In this document: positions 43,906 through 53,483 of the stretch, one piece after another
How positions within the stretch are numbered: position 1 is the first letter of the stretch
How the letters are laid out: each line of letters starts with the position of its first letter
NCBI GenBank assembly: GCA_001464765.1
Contig: LNDV01000025.1
Span: 1 to 64,000 of the forward strand
Source: Betaproteobacteria bacterium Ga0077526
GTDB lineage: Bacteria; Pseudomonadota; Gammaproteobacteria; Burkholderiales; Ga0077523
DNA length: 64,000 bases
Direction of reading: 5' to 3'
Program-made: the position numbers and the translations under genes
The notes under the pieces: generated by a model
Told to the model about the DNA's origin: nothing
Database searches by the model: none
The model's input: only the letters and a program-made list of their open reading frames with translations

Positions 43906-45792
43906 GTGCCCCTCCCGTCGGATAAAACGTCTCCCTTCACCGGGAGCGACTACTTCACCCGAAAAAGAAAAATGGCCCAGTCATTCTCGGAACTTGCGAA
44001 CTTCATCTGGTCGGTAGCAGACCTGCTACGCGGAGACTACAAGCAGGCTGACTACGGAAAAGTCATTCTCCCGTTCACCCTGCTGCGCCGCCTGGACTGT
44101 GTCCTAGAAGGCACCAAGACGGATGTGCTCGCCGAGCATGCCAAACGCAAGGGCGAAGGCGTCAACCTGGACCCCTTCCTCAAGCGCAAGAGTAAGCAGG
44201 CGTTCTACAACACGAGCCTGTTCACGCTTCCTGGGCTGCTCGCTGACCAGGGGCACATCCGCCAGAACCTGACTGCCTATGTCGGTGAGTTCTCCGCCGA
44301 CGCCCGGGACGTGTTCGAGCGATTCAAGTTCATCGAGCGCATCGCGGAGCTCGACGACAAGAACTTGCTCTATCTTCTGGTGCAGAAGTTCGCCTCCCCC
44401 GACCTAGACCTGCACCCGGACGTTGTGCCCAACGAGACCATGGGCTTGGTGTTCGAAGAACTCATCCGGAAGTTTGCGGAAGCCTCCAACGAAACCGCCG
44501 GGGAGCACTTCACCCCTCGGGAGGTGATATCGCTCATCGTCCACTGCCTTTTCGCTGGCGACGACGAGGCCCTGACCAAACCCGGGGTCATCCGCTCGAT
44601 GTATGACCCTACCGCTGGCACCGGGGGCATCCTGTCCGTCGCCGAGACGGTCGCGCGAAGCATCAACAAGACCGCGAAATTGGTGCTTTTCGGCCAGGAG
44701 CTGAACGACGAGTCCTACGCCATCTGCAAGGCGGACATGCTCATCAAGGGACAGGACCCAAAGAACATTGTCCGCGGCAACACCCTGTCGCAGGACGGAT
44801 TTCCATCTGAACGCTTCGACTACGGCGCCGCCAACCCCCCGTTTGGGGTGGAGTGGAAGAAGGTCCTGGAGTTCGTGAAGAACGAACACGAGAAGAAAGG
44901 GTTCGGGGGCCGCTTCGGTCCCGGTCTGCCGCGCGTATCCGATGGCTCCCTGCTGTTTCTGCTGCACTTAATCTCAAAGATGCGCCCTGCCTCCGAAGGC
45001 GGCGGTCGCATCGGCATCGTGCTCAACGGCTCACCGCTGTTCACCGGCGACGCCGGTTCAGGCGAATCGGAAATCCGCCGCTGGATTTTGGAGAACGACC
45101 TGCTTGAAGCCATCATCGCCCTGCCGACCGACCTCTTCTACAACACCGGTATCGCCACCTACGTCTGGATTCTGGACAACGCCAAGCGGGGCGACCGCAA
45201 GGGCAAGGTTCAGCTCATCGACGCCACGCGCATGTACGCCAAAACGAAGAAGAGCCTGGGCAACAAGCGTGTCTACCTCACTGACGGGCAAATTGCGGAA
45301 GTCGTTCAGGTCTATGCGGAAGCACGGAAGGACGCGACCTTCATACTCGAATACCGGGAATCTTCCAAGAATGGGCCGACTGAATCACCGGAGCCCCCGC
45401 GAGTAGTGTCGAAAGTCTTCGACAACACGTTCTTCGGTTACCGGAAAGTGACGGTGGACCGACCGCCCGCTCCAGACAAAGCAGTGACGGTCAAGCTCAA
45501 GAAGGGCCAGCGCCCCTACGACCCCGACTTGCGCGACACCGAAAGCATCCCGCTGTCCGAGGACATCGAAGCCTACATGGCGCGGGAGGTCCTGCCCCAT
45601 GTGCCGGATGCTTACGTCAATACCGATGTGCAGGATGACAAGGACGGCAAGGTGGGCAAGGTGGGATATGAAATAAATTTCAACCGGTATTTCTACGTCT
45701 ACAAACCACCCCGGCCACCGCAGGTGATTGCCGAGGAGATTCGGGAGATGGAGAAGCGGTTTTTGGAGTTGATGAAGGGGGTGTTGGTGTGA
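43906..45792 (+). CDS. hsdM: Type I restriction-modification DNA methyltransferase (M subunit)
   Basis: 628 residues. The GTG at 43906 has GAGGAA 6 bases upstream; ATG 43972 (MAQSFSELANFIW) is a possible later start. N-terminal HsdM helical domain, then the N6-adenine methylase core: DPTAGTGG (AdoMet motif I, about 233) and NPPF (motif IV, about 309). With HsdS it methylates adenine in a bipartite site; with HsdR it restricts unmodified DNA. It overlaps hsdS by 4 bases. Confidence 0.95.
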   Translation: MPLPSDKTSPFTGSDYFTRKRKMAQSFSELANFIWSVADLLRGDYKQADYGKVILPFTLLRRLDCVLEGTKTDVLAEHAKRKGEGVNLDPFLKRKSKQAFYNTSLFTLPGLLADQGHIRQNLTAYVGEFSADARDVFERFKFIERIAELDDKNLLYLLVQKFASPDLDLHPDVVPNETMGLVFEELIRKFAEASNETAGEHFTPREVISLIVHCLFAGDDEALTKPGVIRSMYDPTAGTGGILSVAETVARSINKTAKLVLFGQELNDESYAICKADMLIKGQDPKNIVRGNTLSQDGFPSERFDYGAANPPFGVEWKKVLEFVKNEHEKKGFGGRFGPGLPRVSDGSLLFLLHLISKMRPASEGGGRIGIVLNGSPLFTGDAGSGESEIRRWILENDLLEAIIALPTDLFYNTGIATYVWILDNAKRGDRKGKVQLIDATRMYAKTKKSLGNKRVYLTDGQIAEVVQVYAEARKDATFILEYRESSKNGPTESPEPPRVVSKVFDNTFFGYRKVTVDRPPAPDKAVTVKLKKGQRPYDPDLRDTESIPLSEDIEAYMAREVLPHVPDAYVNTDVQDDKDGKVGKVGYEINFNRYFYVYKPPRPPQVIAEEIREMEKRFLELMKGVLV

Positions 45793-47078
45793 CAAGTGGA
45801 GCCCCGCTTCATTTATATGAAGCCCGCGTAAAGCACCTTATGCGTGAGGTGGTGGAGCTCTCGCAAGATGGCTCCGAGCAACTACTTTCCGTTTCTGAGT
45901 ACTACGGCGTTGCTCCTCGTGCGCAGGTCATTGACGCTGGCGACCACTTGTCACGCGCGGAAAGCCTTGAGGGTTACAAAAAGTGCGCAGCCGGCGACCT
46001 TGTGATGAACATCATGCTCGCTTGGAAGAGAGCTCTGGGGGTCACTGACTTTGACGGAATAGTCAGTCCGGCATACGCGGTCTTTCGCCCCGAAAACTCA
46101 CGCCTTTCCCCGCGATTCGCTCATTACTTCTTCCGAAGCGATACCCTCGTGAGCGAGTTCAGAAAGCTGTCAACGGGTGTCATTGACTCGAGATTGCGTC
46201 TCTACCCCGAAGTCTTTGTCGGAATGACCGTGCACATTCCGGCTGTTGAGGACCAAGAACGCATCGCCAACTTCCTAGACGAGCAGACAGCGCGGATTGA
46301 TGCGTTGATTGCAGAGAAAGAGAGCTTGCTGGAACGACTTGAGAGTGCCGTCGAGGCGCATGCGTTCCATCTGGTCACGGAGGGTTCCGATGGACGGGGC
46401 GTATCTACGGGCCGTGCTGAAGGCTGGCTCGCGAGGGTACCTTCACATTGGACGATTCCAAAGCTCGGGTACTTCGCTGAAGTCGGAAATGGCGCCACAC
46501 CCAAACGCGAAGTCGAAGGCTATTGGCTAAACGGCACTATTCCATGGGTTACTAGCACTGCCATTAACGACCGGGTCATCGCGTCCACTGCAGAATGCGT
46601 AACTGATGCCGGGAAATCTGCGGCAGGACTCAAGCTAGTACGGGCCGGAAGCACAATCGTCGGCCTCATTGGTCAAGGACCGACCCGAGGCATGGCCGCC
46701 AAGCTCGCCATTGAAGCGACGGTCAGTCAAAACGTCGCGTATGTGTCATCCAGAGACCCCGGCCTCGTGTCGGATGAGTACTTAGTCGTCGTATTGACTG
46801 GTCTGTACACCGCGCTGCGGTATCTGAGTGACGGCAGCGGAGGTGCGCAAGGGGCGATGAACTGCGAGACGTTGCGCGCGTTCCGAGTCCCGATTGCCCC
46901 TCGGCACGAGCAACAAGCTTTGGTGGCCGCTTTTGTTGAACGTAAGCATGCAATCGAGGCGATGCAGAAGCACGCATTTGAGCATATCGCCCGCCTTCGA
47001 GAGTACCGCTCTTCCCTGATTTCAGCCGCGGTCACCGGCCAACTGAATCTCGATGCGTGCGGGAGCGTCGTTCCATGA
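45789..47078 (+). CDS. hsdS: Type I restriction-modification specificity subunit
   Basis: 429 residues with two target-recognition domains, each followed by a conserved helical spacer: VEDQERIANFLDEQTARIDALIAEKESLLERL in the middle, and HEQQALVAAFVERKHAIEAM...LREYRSSLISAAVTGQL at the end. SHWTIPKLGYFAEVGNG opens the second domain. The protein sets the DNA sequence recognised by HsdM and HsdR. GTG start in the hsdM stop. Composition differs slightly from neighbours, as is common for exchanged HsdS genes. Confidence 0.94.
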   Translation: MTSGAPLHLYEARVKHLMREVVELSQDGSEQLLSVSEYYGVAPRAQVIDAGDHLSRAESLEGYKKCAAGDLVMNIMLAWKRALGVTDFDGIVSPAYAVFRPENSRLSPRFAHYFFRSDTLVSEFRKLSTGVIDSRLRLYPEVFVGMTVHIPAVEDQERIANFLDEQTARIDALIAEKESLLERLESAVEAHAFHLVTEGSDGRGVSTGRAEGWLARVPSHWTIPKLGYFAEVGNGATPKREVEGYWLNGTIPWVTSTAINDRVIASTAECVTDAGKSAAGLKLVRAGSTIVGLIGQGPTRGMAAKLAIEATVSQNVAYVSSRDPGLVSDEYLVVVLTGLYTALRYLSDGSGGAQGAMNCETLRAFRVPIAPRHEQQALVAAFVERKHAIEAMQKHAFEHIARLREYRSSLISAAVTGQLNLDACGSVVP

Positions 47079-47219
47079 CTGGCTTGCTCCCGAGGTCACG
47101 CCGGACGAACTCCACGCCATCGACTGTCCACTATCGCAGCGCCTATGTACGGGGCTCCGGGTGGTTGTTTAGCGATGGCGGTGGCCCCCGAACTCACTCA
47201 GAAGAGAAAGGATGGTCGC

Positions 47220-50200
47220 ATGGCGACCTTGAGCAACGTCCACACTGAGCGGATTTTCGAAGACGAGCTCTGCGACCACCTGACGACACACGGGTGGTCC
47301 GAGCGCTTTCACATAGACGCAGCCAAGGCGGCCCAACGCGGAGCGTCCCTGGCCAATGGCTACAGCCGAGAGTTCGCGCTTTTGCCGGACGACTTGCTCA
47401 CATTCATTCAGGAGACGCAGCCTGAAGAGTGGGCCAAGTTCAAGAAGACTCACAACGGACAGTCGGAACCCGTCTTCTTGAAGCGCGTCTCGGAGCAGCT
47501 CAACCGTCACGGCATGCTTCATGTCCTTCGCCACGGCTTCAAGGATTCCGGGAGCGGCGGCACCAGCAAGTTCTTCTTCTGTCAGTTCCGGCCGGCCAAC
47601 AAGAAAAACCCACAGCTCTGGGACTGGTACGGTCGAAACCGCCTCACCGTTGTGAGACAACTCCACTACAGCCTCCACAACGAGAAGAGCATCGACCTGG
47701 TTCTCTTCATCAATGGCTTGCCCGTCGCCACCGCCGAGCTCAAGACCGACCTCACTCAGAACATCAAGGACGCCATCGAGCAGTACAAGAAGGACCGACT
47801 GCCGCGGGATGCCAAGACGCGCGAGTTCGAGCCGCTGCTCACCTTCAAGCAGCGCTGCTTGGTGCACTTCGCCGTCTCCACCGACGTAGTATTCATGACC
47901 ACCAAATTGGACGGGGAGAACACCTACTTCCTTCCGTTCAATTTGGGACGGCCAGACGGCATGGGCGGTGCGGGTGCAGGCAATCCATCTGCGGACGCTG
48001 AGCACGGCTATCCGACCTGGTATCTGTGGCACATAGTCTGGAACCGCGACGTCTGGCTCGACATCCTAGGCAACTTCCTTCACCTGGAGACCAAGGAGGT
48101 CGAACTGCCCGACGGGAAGAAGCAAACCCGAGAAGCCCTCATCTTTCCGCGCTTTCATCAGCTGGACGCCGTCCTGCAACTTGTTCAGGCGGCCGACACG
48201 GACGGCGTGGGCAAGAGCTACCTCATCCAGCATTCAGCTGGCTCGGGAAAATCCAACTCGATTGCCTGGACTGCGCACCGCCTCGCCAAGCTTCACCACG
48301 ACAACGACGAGAAGGTATTCGACAGCGTCATTGTCATCACTGACCGGCGCGTGTTGGACAAGCAGCTTCAAGAGACAGTGAGCCAGTTCGAACACAAGGC
48401 TGGCGTAGTGCAGAACATCGACCGGAACTCGCAGCAACTGGCCGACGCCCTGAACCAGGGCACACCCATCGTGGTGACCACGTTGCAGAAGTTCCCTTTC
48501 ATCCTGGAGAAGGTCAAGGACATGAAGGGGCGCACGTTCGCCCTCATTGTCGACGAGGCGCACTCGAGCCAGACCGGCAGCGCCGCCCAGAAGGTGCGCA
48601 GCGCCCTGTCAGCCGAAACCAAGAAGCACACGGTTTCGGTCGAGCTCGACGGCGAGCCCGTAGAGGTCGAGGCCGAAGTCGAGATTGACCCGGAAGACGT
48701 CACCGCCGAGGACATCATCAACGAAGTGGTGCGCTCCCGAAAGCGACCAGAGAATGTTTCCTACTTTGCATTCACCGCCACGCCGAAGGCGAAAACACTG
48801 GAGCTATTCGGCCGCGTTGGTCCTGACGGGCTCCCTGCTCCGTTTCACGTTTACTCAATGCGCCAAGCCATCGAGGAGGGTTTCATCCTCGATGTGCTCA
48901 AGAACTACACGTCCTACCGGGCGTTCTACAAGCTCGCATCGGCAGCGGACGAGAAGCTTGTCCCCCAGTCCAAGGCCAAGAAGGCCATCGCCCGCTTTGC
49001 CGTGCTGCACCCCTACAACATCAGCCAAAAGGTTGTGGTCATCGTCGAGCACTTCCGAACCCACGTGGCAGCGAAGATTGGGGGGAAAGCCAAGGCGATG
49101 GTGGTGACCGACAGCCGGAAGGCCGCGGTGCGCTACAAGCTTGCGGTGGACCGCTACCTGAAGGAGCGCGGCTACGACAAGGAGATGCAGGCGCTGGTGG
49201 CATTCTCCGGCAAGGTGTCCGACCCAGAGACCGGACCGGACGAGTTCTCCGAAGCCAACATGAACCCGCAGCTCAAGGGTCAGGAGCCTTCGGATGCCTT
49301 CAAAGAAGACGCCTACCGCCTGCTGCTTGTGGCCAACAAGTATCAGACAGGGTTCGACCAGCCGGTGTTGCACACCATGTACGTCGACAAGCGCCTCTCG
49401 GGCGTGCTGGCGGTGCAGACGCTTTCACGGCTCAACCGCACCTTCCCCGGCAAGGACGACACGTTCGTCCTGGATTTCGTGAATGAGCCAAAGGAGATGC
49501 TGGAGAGTTTCCAGCCGTACTACCGGAGTGCGCAGCTCGAAGGAGTCACGGACCCAAATATCGTCCACGAACTGCAGACCAAGCTCGACCAAGCAGGTGT
49601 GTACCTCGCTTCTGAGGTCGACCAGTTTGCGCAGGCGTTCTTCGACCCCAAACGCAAGCAGGGAAGTCTGCATTTCTATCTGAAGCCAGCGAAGGACCGC
49701 TTCGATGCGCTTGCCGAGGACGCAGCCGAACAATTCCGGAAAGACCTCGGCACATACCTACGGACGTACGACTTCCTCTCACAGGTCATCCCCTACGAGG
49801 ACCCGGAGTTGGAGAAGCTCTACGCCTTCGGCAAGAATCTGATGCCGCGCATCATCGAGCGCGGGGGTTCAAGTTTGCTCGACCTGGATGCCGACGTTAG
49901 CCTCACCCACTACCGACTGCAGAAGCTAGGCGAGCAGAAGCTTGACCTCGCCAGCGGCGAGACGACAAAGCTGGCCCCCGTGTCGGAAGCGGGCTCTGGA
50001 CGTGCTCTGACCGACGAACAGCGGCGCTTGGCCGAAGTCGTGGAGACCATGAACGACCTGTTCGCTGGCGAGCTCACCGAAGCCGACCTAGTAGGATATG
50101 TGACCACTATCCAAGGCAAGCTCATGGAGAACGAAACACTTGCCGAACAGGCAGCCAACAACAGTGAGCAGCAGTTCGCGATGGGCGATTTCAAGGACAT

Positions 50201-50345
50201 CCTGACGGACATCATCATCGAAGGGCAAGAGGGTCACAACACGATTGCCGACCAGTTGCTGAAGGATGACCGCATTTTTTCGGCAATGCAGGGAATGCTT
50301 GCGAAGATGGTGTTTCAGGCGTTCGCAGCACAACGAAAGCACTGA
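47220..50345 (+). CDS. hsdR: Type I restriction endonuclease (R subunit)
   Basis: 1041 residues from ATG 47220, with AAAGGA 7 bases upstream. N-terminal PD-(D/E)xK nuclease (LVLFINGLPVATAELKTDL, about 160-178), then superfamily 2 translocase motifs: Walker A HSAGSGKSNS (about 337-346), DEAHSSQTG (about 446), FAFTATPK and a C-terminal helicase lobe (MYVDKRLSGVLAVQTLSRLNR). It translocates and cleaves DNA lacking HsdMS methylation. A 141-base gap separates it from hsdS. Confidence 0.95.
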   Translation: MATLSNVHTERIFEDELCDHLTTHGWSERFHIDAAKAAQRGASLANGYSREFALLPDDLLTFIQETQPEEWAKFKKTHNGQSEPVFLKRVSEQLNRHGMLHVLRHGFKDSGSGGTSKFFFCQFRPANKKNPQLWDWYGRNRLTVVRQLHYSLHNEKSIDLVLFINGLPVATAELKTDLTQNIKDAIEQYKKDRLPRDAKTREFEPLLTFKQRCLVHFAVSTDVVFMTTKLDGENTYFLPFNLGRPDGMGGAGAGNPSADAEHGYPTWYLWHIVWNRDVWLDILGNFLHLETKEVELPDGKKQTREALIFPRFHQLDAVLQLVQAADTDGVGKSYLIQHSAGSGKSNSIAWTAHRLAKLHHDNDEKVFDSVIVITDRRVLDKQLQETVSQFEHKAGVVQNIDRNSQQLADALNQGTPIVVTTLQKFPFILEKVKDMKGRTFALIVDEAHSSQTGSAAQKVRSALSAETKKHTVSVELDGEPVEVEAEVEIDPEDVTAEDIINEVVRSRKRPENVSYFAFTATPKAKTLELFGRVGPDGLPAPFHVYSMRQAIEEGFILDVLKNYTSYRAFYKLASAADEKLVPQSKAKKAIARFAVLHPYNISQKVVVIVEHFRTHVAAKIGGKAKAMVVTDSRKAAVRYKLAVDRYLKERGYDKEMQALVAFSGKVSDPETGPDEFSEANMNPQLKGQEPSDAFKEDAYRLLLVANKYQTGFDQPVLHTMYVDKRLSGVLAVQTLSRLNRTFPGKDDTFVLDFVNEPKEMLESFQPYYRSAQLEGVTDPNIVHELQTKLDQAGVYLASEVDQFAQAFFDPKRKQGSLHFYLKPAKDRFDALAEDAAEQFRKDLGTYLRTYDFLSQVIPYEDPELEKLYAFGKNLMPRIIERGGSSLLDLDADVSLTHYRLQKLGEQKLDLASGETTKLAPVSEAGSGRALTDEQRRLAEVVETMNDLFAGELTEADLVGYVTTIQGKLMENETLAEQAANNSEQQFAMGDFKDILTDIIIEGQEGHNTIADQLLKDDRIFSAMQGMLAKMVFQAFAAQRKH

Positions 50346-50368
50346 GCTGGCGCCTCTCGGAAACCCTC

Positions 50369-51241
50369 GTGCCGCCGACCTTACAGCAAATTGAACACGC
50401 CCTTGACGCATCAGGGTTCGCGCAACAATCCGGGAACGCAACCGCTGCACTTCTCGGAAAGCTGCAAGTCCTAGAAGGATGCGGTCGATACGGCGCCTTG
50501 CTTTCCGGACTTCTACAGGCCAACGACAAAAACAATTTCTTGGCGTTCTTGCTAGAGGCAACATTCGCCTACCAGTTTGAAGCCTCTGGCCTGCAATTGC
50601 AGTACGAGGTCAAGCAGTCACCTGATAACGCCAGTTCGATAGACTTCTTGCTCGAGACAGCGTCGAAGACCCGGGTGTACTTCGAGCTCAGGCTGCTCCA
50701 GCAAGACGCAGAGACAGCTGAAGCAATCGCAGAACAGCTTGAGATATCCGGCGCCTACGCCATATCGAAAGATGGAGCCGCTGAGCAAAGGGACATTCTC
50801 CGACTTCAATCGACAATTCTGGGAAAGATTCAGAAGAAGGACGGGATACCCATCAAGTTCCTGAAGTCGAACGCCGACACAATCAATCTTGTCGTCATCT
50901 GCGTCTCAGACATCATTCTTGAGATGGCAGACCCCGAAGATTGTCGTTTGGCGATGTATGGTGACCGAGCCGTGCGGCCTGAGGCTAGGCGTGACGTCGT
51001 TGGGATGTTTCAAGATATCGACCTGGCCCAACGTCCGGATTGGCAGCCGCTTAGCGACAAGTTCAAGCACGCCCAGAAGACTCTTCACGGAGTTCTTTTT
51101 CTTTTTCGAGACGAGCTCTCCGAGTTCCCAAACTGGTCCCTTCGTAGTTATCTGGTATGGAACTGGAAACTGCTGAACGAGGAGGAGGCCAACGCCGTCG
51201 CGCAGAAAGTTCTGTCGGCAGTTCCTCTGGAGAAGTCTTAG
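50369..51241 (+). CDS. Unknown protein with nuclease-like core, downstream of hsdR
   Basis: 290 residues from GTG 50369, 23 bases after hsdR, so probably co-transcribed. I do not recognise the family. The segment LLEATFAYQFEASGLQLQYEV...SSIDFLL...VYFELRLL has the Glu / Asp / Glu-x-[K/R] spacing of a PD-(D/E)xK fold, though the last position is Arg, so activity is uncertain. The C-terminal half is helical. It may be an accessory of the restriction system or an independent defence gene. Confidence 0.55.
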   Translation: MPPTLQQIEHALDASGFAQQSGNATAALLGKLQVLEGCGRYGALLSGLLQANDKNNFLAFLLEATFAYQFEASGLQLQYEVKQSPDNASSIDFLLETASKTRVYFELRLLQQDAETAEAIAEQLEISGAYAISKDGAAEQRDILRLQSTILGKIQKKDGIPIKFLKSNADTINLVVICVSDIILEMADPEDCRLAMYGDRAVRPEARRDVVGMFQDIDLAQRPDWQPLSDKFKHAQKTLHGVLFLFRDELSEFPNWSLRSYLVWNWKLLNEEEANAVAQKVLSAVPLEKS

Positions 51242-51307
51242 ACCATGAATGCAGCCTTGAACCCTCGATGCGGTCGCTCGATTGCCGAAGGTGCAGCGCT
51301 GGTAAGT

Positions 51308-52516
51308 CTACGAGACTAGAGCGGTAGTCAGGTCCGACCAAGTTGACACGTCCGTCTCCTCGGCATTCTCGAAAATCACGGAATCAAACTCGTACTCGTA
51401 ACTTCTTTCCGACGGGAAGAGGACCAAGTTCTTGCCGCCAGGTAGGACAGCGCTCGGATATATCACCCCATCAAGCTTGGTGCCCTTGCCATCGGGCTCA
51501 TACACTTGCGCAAACCACTCGCAGACTATTTGGCTAGGGACGTAGTCGATATGTTCCGACCCGTCTTTTCGGACTGGCTCGGAAATAGACTTCACGAAGC
51601 GTTCAAGAAAAACAATCCACTCCCGGTCCGCCCTTCGTTCAGAATCAAAAATTGACGGGAGCGGCGGCAGCTTGCACAAGTTCAGCACAGTCAGGGGTCT
51701 CGCCGTCTTGAAGGTTCCGACCACGATGTGTTGCGGTGGCGCACTGACTGTTTCAGCAATGGCCGTGCTCATCTCCAAGGCACAGTACAGATAGCTAATG
51801 CCAGCAGGGTTCATCCTTCCCGCGCGGGCTCGCCTATTGGGTGGTGCCGAGAGTTCCGAACTATCCGGCAGCCATGTGTCGCTAGGCGCGCGGACACGAA
51901 CCCGGTAAAGAGCGACCCCGCCTTCGAACGACGTCACCAAGCCAAGAGTGCCAACAACCCGCCCGATTGCTCCTAGAATTCTCCCAGGCTCAATTTCTTG
52001 AGGTCCGGCCGAAGGCCTGTTTGGCCGAGCCATGAAATGGAACCTTGTCTCGTGCTTCACCACCCAAACGAAACTGTTCCAAGAATCTTGGAGAATTTCG
52101 TGTTCGTGTGAGCTTGCCCAGTGCCCTTGCGCCGCAGGCACCCAGTAGTCGTTGGTGAACGCATGCGCGACATCTTCGAAAACAGGGTTTCCGCAATCAA
52201 GTCCTAACGCGTCGAGCACATCGAATATGCTTTCGGGTTCAAGTATGAACCCACCGTCGTAAGGAACGCCCGCGGCGGTAGGCTCTTCATAGTAGTAGCC
52301 GACAGTGTCAGCAACCCGCTCCACGAGTACCGATATTGGCGCAGCGATCGGACCGTCGCTGGTCTGATTACAGTAGTCACACGTATTCGCTGACACCGCA
52401 GCGTCAATGACGTCGACCAGGAACTCGACGTCAACGCACTTACTGCACACGTGCTTCTCCGGAGCGTCCCATCCCCGCTCCTGAGTCTCCAGCCATTCTT
52501 CCTTTGCTCGTCCCAA
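51308..52516 (-). CDS. HEPN/RES-type RES-domain protein
   Basis: 402 residues. The N-terminus has two CxxC pairs (CSKC and CDYC) and a helical domain like the HEPN/RES N-terminal region. The C-terminal half is a RES domain: VALYRVRVR (Arg), GRMNPAGISYLYCALEMSTAIAET (Glu) and IDYVPSQIVCEWF (Ser), matching the Arg-Glu-Ser signature. RES toxins such as MbcT and Res break down NAD+. No Xre-type antitoxin is adjacent, so it may be a stand-alone abortive-infection gene. Convergent with the preceding gene. Confidence 0.75.
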   Translation of the reverse strand: MGRAKEEWLETQERGWDAPEKHVCSKCVDVEFLVDVIDAAVSANTCDYCNQTSDGPIAAPISVLVERVADTVGYYYEEPTAAGVPYDGGFILEPESIFDVLDALGLDCGNPVFEDVAHAFTNDYWVPAAQGHWASSHEHEILQDSWNSFVWVVKHETRFHFMARPNRPSAGPQEIEPGRILGAIGRVVGTLGLVTSFEGGVALYRVRVRAPSDTWLPDSSELSAPPNRRARAGRMNPAGISYLYCALEMSTAIAETVSAPPQHIVVGTFKTARPLTVLNLCKLPPLPSIFDSERRADREWIVFLERFVKSISEPVRKDGSEHIDYVPSQIVCEWFAQVYEPDGKGTKLDGVIYPSAVLPGGKNLVLFPSERSYEYEFDSVIFENAEETDVSTWSDLTTALVS

Positions 52517-52567
52517 TGTGTCCTCGCTGCAGTGACCTGGGCGCGTCCTGCGCGGTTGCGCTGTGTC

Positions 52568-52777
52568 CTAATCCAATGTGCTCGTACGACCGGCGTCGAT
52601 TTCGCGCAGGTTCAGCTCAACGCGCTCGCAACCCAGCGCCTTCATGCACTGAATGAAGAAGGCGAAGCTGAACGTCCCCCTGGACAGCTTGCTGGCGATC
52701 GCACGCTCGGTCTTGGCCACCCTTATACATTTCACAGTGTCAATGGCAACCCAATTCTCCCAAAACTGGGGTGCCAT
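52568..52777 (-). pseudogene. DUF6471-like fragment
   Basis: A 69-codon frame ends in AIASKLSRGTFSFAFFIQCMKALGCERVELNL, close to the C-terminal half of DUF6471 proteins (small helix-turn-helix-like proteins). The usual N-terminal half is absent; the first codons lie within the inverted repeat at 52737-52783. It is probably a remnant joined to the repeat, though a short functional gene cannot be excluded. Confidence 0.45.
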
Positions 52778-52783
52778 TGACAC
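52737..52783. repeat. Inverted repeat with 12-base perfect arms
   Basis: GTGTCAATGGCA (52737-52748) and TGCCATTGACAC (52772-52783) flank 23 bases whose ends (accca / tgggg) extend the pairing. It interrupts the DUF6471-like frame. Could be joined ends of an excised insertion element, or a hairpin. Confidence 0.6.
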
Positions 52784-53057
52784 AATCCCGTGGCGTGACG
52801 AATCTTTGCCGGGCCGGCGCGGAACCAGTCTTTGGGCCGGGGGTCGATGCTCGTGTTCTGGCTTCAATCTGTAGCAGTCGTTTCGGTCGCTCCCAGTCAA
52901 GGGGCCGACACAGTCTTTTGAGCGTCAGGATCCGCCCCGGCGCGGAACTCGTCCTCGACCTCGTCATCATCCGCAGTCCGCATTCGTCCCATTTCGCGCA
53001 GTCACGAAAGGAGTGATCCGCCAGTACTGGCGTCGTGGCAGTGCAGTCGTCATTCAA

Positions 53058-53095
53058 GCATCGTCACTACGCGGTCCTGCCGGTAGTGACGATGC
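53058..53095. repeat. Perfect 13-base inverted repeat upstream of the integrase
   Basis: GCATCGTCACTAC (53058-53070) and GTAGTGACGATGC (53083-53095) flank a 12-base centre (gcggtcctgccg). No T-run follows, so a terminator is unlikely. It lies about 390 bases upstream of the recombinase start and could be a recombination core or operator. The 52784-53483 stretch holds no recognised gene besides this. Confidence 0.6.
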
Positions 53096-53483
53096 CGAGT
53101 TCGCAAGTCTCATCAGTCGTTTACGTCGCAGTTCGCGAAGTGATGATCCCGAGTGACGGAGTCCTACCGTCGCTCTTCTCCCCCTAGACCGCACCCCGCG
53201 GTCATATCTCTCGCCCCCTCCGGGGCGTCTCCCCAGCGCCTTTTCGGCGCCACCCTGGAACCGGGGTCAGCGGTTCGACTCAGCCGGCATCGCGTTCGCG
53301 TGCCGTGCTCGAAGCCAATAGCGGGTGCGGCCGCGGCAAGCAGTGGAAGTCTCTGCACGAAACAGGAGTGGTGTCCTGTCGTCCCTCGCAGTGCTCGTTC
53401 GCTTCGGCGACCAGGCCGGACAGAAACACTCACCAGATTCGCGACACCAACACCCATACGTTCATGCACCACTTTGGAGAAGA

